Assembly (NCBI GenBank): GCA_934621665.1
Contig: CAKTUT010000044.1
Location: forward strand, 1 to 11,146
From: an uncultured Oscillospiraceae bacterium
Lineage (GTDB): Bacteria > Bacillota > Clostridia > Oscillospirales > Oscillospiraceae
DNA length: 11,146 bases
Direction: 5' to 3'
Position numbers and translations under genes: made by a program. A model generated the notes under the pieces. The model saw only the letters and a list, made by a program, of their open reading frames with translations. It did no database searches and was not told the DNA's origin. Shown here piece by piece: positions 6,331-11,146 of the stretch. Position 1 is the first letter of the stretch. Each line of letters starts with the position of its first letter.

Positions 6331-7293
6331 ATGAAAAATGCGGTGATACGAATAATTGCATGGTCAACAGTGGCATTGGCACTGATTGGCGTACTGATCT
6401 GGGCGATTGTGCCGCAGCGTACCGCGCAGGAATCGGAAAAGGTGTTGGAGAACTATGAGGCTGGCTTTGGAACGTCGACGCCGCAGCAAGCAGCCGAAGC
6501 ACCGGTGAATGGGGTGGACAACAACGAGACGGAAGATACACGGCAAAGCCGCAATACGCAGCCCTATGGCGAGGAGACGAGCGTTGCGGATGTGACAACA
6601 TTGGAAATCGACTGGATTTCCGGCGCGGTTCGCATTGAAAGCTATGACGGCGCAGAGGTACGGTTCAGCGATAACTATAACGGCGAGGATACGTATCAGA
6701 CGGTCTGGTCGTTTGCGGACGGCGTGCTAGAGATTTCCTACTGCAAAGACAGCCTGTTTGCGCTGAAGCTTCCGGAAAAGAGGCTGCTGGTTCGCGTCCC
6801 TGCGGCGCTGCTGGAAAAACTGGAGGTGGATACGGTCTCGGCCAGTCTGGAGCTTGACGGCGTAAACGCGAACACGATGGATATTGAGAGCGTGTCCGGC
6901 AGTCTTTCGCTTACGGGCAGCAGCGCACGGGCAGCTGATCTGACATCGGTCAGCGGTAAGATCACAGGGAAGTCGCTCAGTTTGCAAAAGCTGGATGTGG
7001 AGACGACGAGCGGGGAAATTGCACTGGACGGCGATTTTGCGGACGCGGAGATCCAGACGCTTTCCGGCAAGGTGGATATGACGTTTGCAAGACGGCCGGA
7101 TGCGTTGGAGGCGGAGTCCACCAGCGGCGAGATGACGTTTTGCTTCCCGGTGGACAGCACATTTTCCTATTGGCTGGACAGCGTTTCCGGTAAGGCAAAA
7201 AGCACACTTGACGGTGCAAGCATCCGTGAAAATGATGCGGACTTCACGTTCTTTACAATGTCCGGCAATGTCAATCTGAACCCGGCAAAATAA
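6331..7293 (+). CDS. Membrane-anchored DUF4097-type repeat protein
   Basis: The 320 residues begin with a membrane anchor (about 5-28, flanked by Lys2/Arg7 and Arg30), so the bulk is likely outside the cell. A low-complexity acidic linker (about 31-85) leads into a beta-rich domain of the DUF4097/putative-adhesin type. That domain carries a periodic Ser-Gly turn: SG at 97-98, 189-190, 208-209, 227-228, 245-246, 265-266, 286-287 and 311-312, with SA at 170-171 filling one position. The 18-21 residue spacing over most of the run suggests a beta-solenoid. No catalytic motif is seen. AAGGAG (6317-6322) gives a clear start only 2 nt after the previous stop. It is the last gene of the PadR cassette and is followed by a hairpin. 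Confidence 0.85.
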   Translation: MKNAVIRIIAWSTVALALIGVLIWAIVPQRTAQESEKVLENYEAGFGTSTPQQAAEAPVNGVDNNETEDTRQSRNTQPYGEETSVADVTTLEIDWISGAVRIESYDGAEVRFSDNYNGEDTYQTVWSFADGVLEISYCKDSLFALKLPEKRLLVRVPAALLEKLEVDTVSASLELDGVNANTMDIESVSGSLSLTGSSARAADLTSVSGKITGKSLSLQKLDVETTSGEIALDGDFADAEIQTLSGKVDMTFARRPDALEAESTSGEMTFCFPVDSTFSYWLDSVSGKAKSTLDGASIRENDADFTFFTMSGNVNLNPAK

Positions 7294-7298
7294 AGTTT

Positions 7299-7328
7299 AA
7301 GCGCACTTCCCGTGTGGAAAGTGCGCTT
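7299..7328. terminator. Terminator hairpin between the DUF4097 and sirtuin genes
   Basis: AAGCGCACTTCC (7299-7310) pairs with GGAAAGTGCGCTT (7316-7328) with one bulged base and a 5-nt loop, 5 nt after the DUF4097 stop and 3 nt after the convergent sirtuin stop. The plus-strand tail TTGCTTAT is moderately T-rich, while the minus-strand tail is poor, so it probably serves the plus strand better. Confidence 0.75.
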
Positions 7329-7331
7329 TGC

Positions 7332-8054
7332 TTATATCTGACTGAGCACCTCGCCGATTTTGTCACGGAAAATCAGCCCGGCGTAGCCGTCATACGGCGT
7401 TTCATCGCGGTTGATGAGCACAAGGCGTTCACCGCCATAATAGCGTAGCAGCCCCGCTGCGGGATAGACCGTCAGCGACGTGCCGCCGACAATTAAAAGA
7501 TCAGCCTGAGAGATGGCGCGCACCGCGCCCTCCAGACACGCCTCGTCCAGACTCTCCTCATAGAGCACAACATCCGGCTTGATCAGTCCGCCGCATTCGC
7601 AGCGCGGCACGCCAGCACTGTCACGTATGAATTCCATGGGGTAGAATTTGCCGCATTTGGTGCAGTGGTTGCGGTGAATTGAGCCGTGCAGCTCATATAC
7701 GCGCTTGCTTCCGGCCAGTTGGTGCAGACCGTCGATGTTCTGCGTGACAATGGCTGAGAGCTTTCCGTCCTGCTCCAGCTGTGCAAGCTTTTTGTGCGCG
7801 GCATTTGGCTGAATGCCGTCTGGAAGAAGCATTTTTTCGCGGTAGAAGCGGTAAAATTCCTCCGTGTGATGATAGAAAAAGCTGTGGCTCAGAATTTCCT
7901 CGGGCGGATAGTCAAATTTCTGGTGGTACAGGCCGTCCACGCTGCGAAAATCCGGAATGCCGGACTCGGTAGAAACGCCTGCGCCGCCGAAAAAGACGAT
8001 GCGGCTACTTTCTGCGATCCAGGTTTTTAGGGTCTCGATTTCGGAACTGTTCAT
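7332..8054 (-). CDS. cobB: NAD-dependent protein deacylase (sirtuin)
   Basis: This 240-residue Sir2-family enzyme removes acetyl or other acyl groups from protein lysines using NAD+. All core motifs are present: [15 protein letters not shown] (23-37, NAD binding), TQNIDGLH (104-111), the catalytic histidine in ELHGSIH (His123), a zinc-binding set (CTKC at 131-134, CEC at 152-154), KPDVVLYEE (159-167), [13 protein letters not shown] (190-202) and [10 protein letters not shown] (213-222). The start is the ATG at 8054, six nt after GGAGG (8061-8065); the ATG at 8060 touches that site, and the longer open frame upstream is the shadow of trmD. The first 50 nt lie inside the 3' end of trmD in another frame, so translation is probably coupled. 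The symbol follows the general bacterial sirtuin; acyl preference is unknown. Confidence 0.93.
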   Translation of the reverse strand: MNSSEIETLKTWIAESSRIVFFGGAGVSTESGIPDFRSVDGLYHQKFDYPPEEILSHSFFYHHTEEFYRFYREKMLLPDGIQPNAAHKKLAQLEQDGKLSAIVTQNIDGLHQLAGSKRVYELHGSIHRNHCTKCGKFYPMEFIRDSAGVPRCECGGLIKPDVVLYEESLDEACLEGAVRAISQADLLIVGGTSLTVYPAAGLLRYYGGERLVLINRDETPYDGYAGLIFRDKIGEVLSQI

Positions 8055-8793
8055 CTTCATCCTCCAATTCGGCAATGAATTTCTTTTCGGCGCGCGTTTT
8101 ATACGGAAAGCGCAGCGCACGGAACAGATCGGGGCGGCAGCGCATCGTGCGCAGAATCGACTGCTTTTTGCGCCAGCGTGCGACCAGTGCATGATTGCCG
8201 CCAAGCAGAACCTCCGGCACGCGCAGACCGTGCCACTCATCGGGGCGCGAATATTGCGGATACTCCAAAAGCCCCGCCCAGTGACTCTCGTCGGTAAAGC
8301 ACTCCTCGCCGCCGAGTACACCCGGGACAAGACGGCACACCGCATCGGCAATGCACATGGCGGGCAGCTCGCCGCCAGTCAGGACAAAGTCGCCGATGGA
8401 AATTTCCTCGTCTACGCACTCGTCGATAAAACGCTGGTCAATGCCCTCGTAGTGCCCGCAGACCAGAATGATATTCTCATACTGCCGTAGCTGCCGCGCC
8501 TTTTCCTGACAGAACACCGGGCCGCAGGGGGAGAGGTAGACGGTGTGCACCGGTGCACCGACCTCGTCGCACACGGCCTCCCAGCAGCGGTAGAGCGGGT
8601 CGCATTGCAGCACCGCGCCGCGCCCGCCGCCATAGGGGTAGTCATCCACCTGATTTTGACGGTTTGTGGTATAATCGCGAATCTGGTGGGCACGAATTTC
8701 AATCAGTCCTTTTTTCTGCGCGCGGCCAAGGATACTCTCATGCATGATGGCCTCTACCGATTCGGGGAAAAGCGTCATGATGTCAAATCTCAT
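8005..8793 (-). CDS. trmD: tRNA (guanine-N1)-methyltransferase
   Basis: TrmD methylates G37 of tRNAs from S-adenosylmethionine, guarding against frameshifting. The 262-residue protein is a SPOUT (trefoil-knot) enzyme with MRFDIMTLFPE at the start, RDYTTNRQNQVDDYPYGGG (39-57), LSPCGPVF (87-94), CGHYEGIDQRF (112-122, Glu116), DEEISIGDFVLTGGELPAM (128-146), Arg154, GLLEYPQYSRP (174-184) and VPEVLLGGNHA (192-202). It ends in a charged tail (about 240-262) whose coding DNA overlaps the sirtuin start. ATG 8793 is chosen because the conserved N-terminus begins there; GAGGGA (8804-8809) lies 10 nt upstream. A TTG at 8811 is in frame but would add residues unlike the family. It overlaps the end of rimM by 11 nt. 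Confidence 0.97.
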   Translation of the reverse strand: MRFDIMTLFPESVEAIMHESILGRAQKKGLIEIRAHQIRDYTTNRQNQVDDYPYGGGRGAVLQCDPLYRCWEAVCDEVGAPVHTVYLSPCGPVFCQEKARQLRQYENIILVCGHYEGIDQRFIDECVDEEISIGDFVLTGGELPAMCIADAVCRLVPGVLGGEECFTDESHWAGLLEYPQYSRPDEWHGLRVPEVLLGGNHALVARWRKKQSILRTMRCRPDLFRALRFPYKTRAEKKFIAELEDEDEQFRNRDPKNLDRRK

Positions 8794-9280
8794 CGGTGCG
8801 CATTCCCTCAATCAGCTTCACGCGGACATAGCCCTCGTCCACGTTCTTTTCCAGAATGAACTCGGACACGCCCGGGATCATGTATTCATGCTCGCCGCGG
8901 ACGACGTAAACATCACTTCCCGGATAGGAGAGAATGTCGGCCACCTCACCGATCTGTACGCCGTCAGAAAAGACAGGCAGGCCGATGAGATCGGCGATAA
9001 AGACCGAGCCCTCGTCCAGCTGCGCGTCGCTACGGCGAATCTGAACAATCCTATCGCGCAGGCCTGCGGCGGCCTCTACGTCGTCAATCTCTGCCAGCTT
9101 CATCAAAACGCACGTTTTTTGCACGCGCGACGACTGCACCGCATAAGCCTTGCCATCCAGATAGACGGTGTCAAAATCCAGCAGAAACGCTGGATCATCT
9201 GCCCACGGCAGAATTTTTACCTCGCCGCGCACGCCGTGCGTGCTCACGATTTTACCGGCGTCAAGAAACTGTTTTTTCAT
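8783..9280 (-). CDS. rimM: Ribosome maturation factor RimM
   Basis: RimM binds S19 and assists maturation of the 30S head. The 165 residues have the usual two domains: the N-terminal RimM barrel (about 5-85, opening with AGKIVSTHGVRGEVKI, 8-23) and the C-terminal PRC-like barrel (about 90-162, with GLPVFSDGVQIGEVADIL at 100-117 and YMIPGVSEFI at 133-142). The ATG has GGAGG (9287-9291) 6 nt upstream. It starts a transcription unit with trmD and the sirtuin: a terminator separates it from khpA, and a promoter with a short, hairpin-bearing leader lies directly upstream. Confidence 0.96.
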   Translation of the reverse strand: MKKQFLDAGKIVSTHGVRGEVKILPWADDPAFLLDFDTVYLDGKAYAVQSSRVQKTCVLMKLAEIDDVEAAAGLRDRIVQIRRSDAQLDEGSVFIADLIGLPVFSDGVQIGEVADILSYPGSDVYVVRGEHEYMIPGVSEFILEKNVDEGYVRVKLIEGMRTDEI

Positions 9281-9292
9281 GTGTATCCTCCG

Positions 9293-9311
9293 AAAAACGC
9301 GCCTGTGCGCG
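9293..9311 (-). promoter_or_regulatory. Attenuator-like hairpin before the rimM ribosome binding site
   Basis: On the minus strand, CGCGC-ACAG-GCGCG (9298-9311) is an all-GC 5-bp stem with a 4-nt loop, followed at once by five T (9293-9297) and then the GGAGG site of rimM. This looks like a small intrinsic terminator inside the leader. The stem is short, so it may only be a weak pause or stability element. Confidence 0.4.
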
Positions 9312-9331
9312 AAAAAATCCTCTTTGATAGA

Positions 9332-9360
9332 AGTATACCGCGTTTTGCCGCGCGGCGCAA
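9332..9360 (-). promoter_or_regulatory. Promoter for rimM-trmD-sirtuin
   Basis: On the minus strand, TATACT (9332-9337, five of six) lies 17 nt from TTGCGC (9355-9360, three of six). The -35 box is weak but the spacing is ideal. Placement right after the khpA terminator supports a separate transcription unit with a leader of about 45 nt. Confidence 0.55.
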
Positions 9361-9399
9361 CGTTTTTTCATGGCAATGTGCGTCTGAAGCGCGCAAAAA

Positions 9400-9424
9400 C
9401 TCCCGCGTCCGATGGACGCGGGAG
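9400..9424 (-). terminator. Intrinsic terminator after khpA
   Basis: A perfect 11-bp GC-rich stem (9400-9410 with 9414-9424) with a 3-nt loop is followed on the minus strand by TTTTT (9395-9399), 17 nt after the khpA stop. It should end much of the ffh-rpsP-khpA transcript before rimM. Confidence 0.9.
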
Positions 9425-9441
9425 CTTCCTGTGCTTATTTC

Positions 9442-9669
9442 TCAGTCAACGATCTCAACCGAGACCTTTTTGCCGGTGCGCTGCGCAACCGACTTGATGA
9501 TGGTGCGGATCTCTTTTGCGATGCGGCCCTGACGGCCGATCAGCTTGCCCATGTCCTCGGGTGCAACCCGAAGCTCCAGCGTGGTAACCTCACCCTCGAT
9601 CTCGTTTACCTGTACCTGATCAGGATTGTCAACTAAGCTCTTTGCCATATACAGCAAAAGATCTTTCAT
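9442..9669 (-). CDS. khpA: KH-domain RNA-binding protein KhpA
   Basis: This 75-residue protein is a single KH domain. The GxxG loop is at residues 45-48 (IGRQGR), after the beta-strand TTLELRVAPEDMGKL and before the helix AKEIRTIIKSVAQR. It matches KhpA/YlqC, which pairs with KhpB in Firmicutes to bind many RNAs and influence cell division and elongation. The family is normally 75-80 residues, so the gene is complete. AGGAG lies 8 nt before the ATG. Its place between rpsP and rimM is the conserved one. It ends just before a strong terminator. Confidence 0.96.
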   Translation of the reverse strand: MKDLLLYMAKSLVDNPDQVQVNEIEGEVTTLELRVAPEDMGKLIGRQGRIAKEIRTIIKSVAQRTGKKVSVEIVD

Positions 9670-9687
9670 GTCAATACTCCTAAAGGG

Positions 9688-9924
9688 TTAAAGAACGTTC
9701 GCTTTTTTCAGCAGGCCGCGGACAGTGTCGGTAGGCTGAGCGCCGTTCTTGATCCACTGCTTTGCCTTTTCGGCGTCGATGGTGACAGCAGAATCGTTCT
9801 GCGGATCATATGTGCCGATTTCTTCGATGAAGCGGCCGTCGCGCGGGAAGTGGGAGTCGGCGACAACGATGCGATAGTAGGGGTTCTTCTTTGCACCCAT
9901 TCTTCTGAGTCTGATCTTAACCAT
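9688..9924 (-). CDS. rpsP: 30S ribosomal protein S16
   Basis: This 78-residue S16 protein of the small subunit opens with [20 protein letters not shown] (1-20), then [21 protein letters not shown] (20-40) and a C-terminal segment ending [14 protein letters not shown]. It is slightly shorter than many S16 proteins but complete, lacking only the variable tail. The ATG at 9924 has GGAGG (9933-9937) 8 nt upstream; the frame stays open further upstream into the end of ffh, which is not meaningful. khpA follows after 18 nt, so the two are co-transcribed. Confidence 0.97.
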   Translation of the reverse strand: MVKIRLRRMGAKKNPYYRIVVADSHFPRDGRFIEEIGTYDPQNDSAVTIDAEKAKQWIKNGAQPTDTVRGLLKKANVL

Positions 9925-9994
9925 TGTAATTTCCTCCAAAAGTGAACTTTTCAAATATAATTTCGTAAAGCTTTTACATAGCTGAAACGACAGG

Positions 9995-11146
9995 TTACAT
10001 ACCGGGAAGTCCCGGGAAGCCGCCAAAGCCGCCCATCTTGCCCATGCGCTTCATCTTTTTCTGCGCGCCGGGACCGGAGAACTGCTTCATCATCTGATTC
10101 ATCATGTCAAACTGCTTGAGCAGCTTGTTGATTTCCTCCACGCGGACACCCGCACCAGCTGCAATACGGCGTTTGCGGCTGTGGTTGAGGACGGATGGAT
10201 TTTCACGCTCATACGGCGTCATTGACTGGATGATGGCCTCGGTGCGTGAAAGCGCCTTTTCGTCGATGGTGGCGTCCTTGAGCGCGCCCGCGTTCATGCC
10301 GGGCATCATGCCGGCAAGATCCTGAAGCGAGCCCATGCCCTTGAGCTGTACCAGCTGGTCATAGAAGTCGGCGAGCGTAAATTTGTTGCTGCGCAGCTTC
10401 TTTTCCAGCTCCTCGGCCTTTTTCTGGTCGAATGCGGCCTCGGCCTTTTCGATGAGCGTGAGCACGTCGCCCATGCCAAGAATGCGCGATGCCATGCGGC
10501 CGGGATGGAACGGCTCAATCTGATCGAGCTTTTCGCCCACGCCGATGAACTTGATGGGCTTGCCAGTGACGGCGCGAACCGACAGCGCCGCGCCGCCTCT
10601 TGCGTCGCCGTCGAGCTTGGAGAGCAGCACGCCGTCGATGTCGAGATATTCATTAAAGGTCTGTGCCGCGTTGACGGCGTCCTGACCAGTCATGGCGTCA
10701 ACCACCAGAAGAATTTCGTGCGGCTTGACAGCGGCTTTAATAGCCTTAAGTTCGTCCATCAGCGCCTCGTCCACGTGCAAACGGCCAGCGGTATCAAGAA
10801 ATACCATGTCGTTTCCGTGGCGAATGGCGTGGGCGATACCGGCCTTGGCGATATCAACGGGATTGCCCTGACCCATTTCAAAGACAGGCACGCCCGCCTG
10901 CTCACCGACGATTTGCAGCTGCTTGATGGCTGCGGGACGATAGACATCACACGCGCAAAGCAGCGGGTTTTTGCCCTGCTTTTTGAAGAACAGGGCGAGC
11001 TTGCCGGTCTGGGTGGTTTTGCCTGCGCCCTGCAGGCCGACCATCATGATGATTGTGGGCGGCTGAGACGCCATGTGGATTTTCTGGTTATCGCTGCCCA
11101 TGAGTGCGGTGAGCTCTTCGTTGACAATCTTGACGATCATCTGCGC
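9995..11146 (-). CDS. ffh: Signal recognition particle protein Ffh (5' end outside window)
   Basis: This is the SRP54-type GTPase that binds 4.5S RNA and signal peptides and delivers ribosomes to FtsY at the membrane. The visible 383 residues lack the first part of the N domain (roughly 65-70 residues by comparison with typical Ffh); the frame is open through the right edge. The G domain shows [15 protein letters not shown], the P-loop, then [42 protein letters not shown] and [14 protein letters not shown]. The methionine-rich M domain follows, with [30 protein letters not shown] (RNA-binding helix-turn-helix) and [10 protein letters not shown], and the protein ends in a Gly/Met-rich tail. 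It is followed after 70 nt by rpsP; I see no terminator or convincing promoter in that gap. Confidence 0.97.
   Translation of the reverse strand, partial: AQMIVKIVNEELTALMGSDNQKIHMASQPPTIIMMVGLQGAGKTTQTGKLALFFKKQGKNPLLCACDVYRPAAIKQLQIVGEQAGVPVFEMGQGNPVDIAKAGIAHAIRHGNDMVFLDTAGRLHVDEALMDELKAIKAAVKPHEILLVVDAMTGQDAVNAAQTFNEYLDIDGVLLSKLDGDARGGAALSVRAVTGKPIKFIGVGEKLDQIEPFHPGRMASRILGMGDVLTLIEKAEAAFDQKKAEELEKKLRSNKFTLADFYDQLVQLKGMGSLQDLAGMMPGMNAGALKDATIDEKALSRTEAIIQSMTPYERENPSVLNHSRKRRIAAGAGVRVEEINKLLKQFDMMNQMMKQFSGPGAQKKMKRMGKMGGFGGFPGLPGM

Noticed and set aside
8055..8351. In-frame upstream extension of the sirtuin
   Set aside because: This is the shadow frame of trmD, with Arg/Cys-rich composition; the sirtuin domain and GGAGG site support a start at 8054.
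8744..9532. 262-residue plus-strand open frame
   Set aside because: It is antisense to rimM and parts of khpA and trmD, and crosses the promoter and terminator region; no family resemblance.
9925..9994. Terminator or promoter between ffh and rpsP
   Set aside because: Only a weak 5-bp dyad (near 9965-9977) and a TATATT-like word without a matching -35 box are present; co-transcription is more likely.
1..11146. CRISPR array, insertion sequence, prophage or defence system
   Set aside because: No regularly spaced repeats, transposase, integrase, attachment site or defence-type domain was seen; the sirtuin is a stand-alone short enzyme in a housekeeping operon, not a defence Sir2 fusion.

Overview
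The window looks like ordinary chromosomal sequence from a low-GC-phylum but GC-rich Gram-positive anaerobe, most likely a Clostridia/Oscillospirales-type Firmicute. The signs are the gene order ffh-rpsP-khpA-rimM-trmD, strong GGAGG-type ribosome binding sites before nearly every gene, a PadR + DUF1700-like + DUF4097 cassette, and moderately GC-rich codon use throughout. I see no phage, transposon, CRISPR, tRNA or rRNA, and base composition looks even across the window. The genus cannot be fixed from the sequence alone.

Layout. Positions 1-103 hold two hairpins of unknown role. A small acidic unknown protein (104-523, minus) is divergent from a plus-strand pair, D-Ala-D-Ala ligase ddl (715-1776) and a DUF1934/YwiB-like protein (1773-2207), which ends at a clear terminator (2219-2247). 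A tight plus-strand operon follows: a uridine-phosphorylase-family enzyme (2286-3044), a flavodoxin-fold NAD(P)H oxidoreductase (3041-3625) and a FruK-type PfkB kinase (3639-4559). It converges, across a shared hairpin, on a minus-strand NUDIX hydrolase (4609-5139). Divergent from that, and with its own near-consensus promoter, is a plus-strand cassette: PadR regulator (5286-5618), a membrane protein with an internally duplicated transmembrane hairpin (5615-6328), and a membrane-anchored DUF4097 repeat protein (6331-7293). The rest is minus-strand: ffh (running off the right edge), rpsP, khpA, a terminator, then rimM, trmD and a sirtuin, ending at the hairpin 7299-7328.

How the genes work together. 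The right third is the conserved translation/SRP block: protein targeting (Ffh), ribosomal protein S16, an RNA-binding KH protein, 16S maturation (RimM) and tRNA m1G37 methylation (TrmD). A terminator and a separate promoter appear to split it into two transcription units, and the sirtuin sits where rplS often follows trmD. The left part joins cell-wall precursor synthesis (Ddl) to small metabolic operons. The PadR cassette looks like a self-regulated envelope module.

No wholly new system is evident. The most interesting points are the unusual nucleoside phosphorylase/PfkB-kinase operon (possible ribose-1-phosphate metabolism, with altered base-recognition residues), the duplicated membrane hairpin and periodic Ser-Gly repeats of the PadR cassette, the 50-nt trmD/sirtuin overlap, and an attenuator-like hairpin just ahead of the rimM ribosome binding site.
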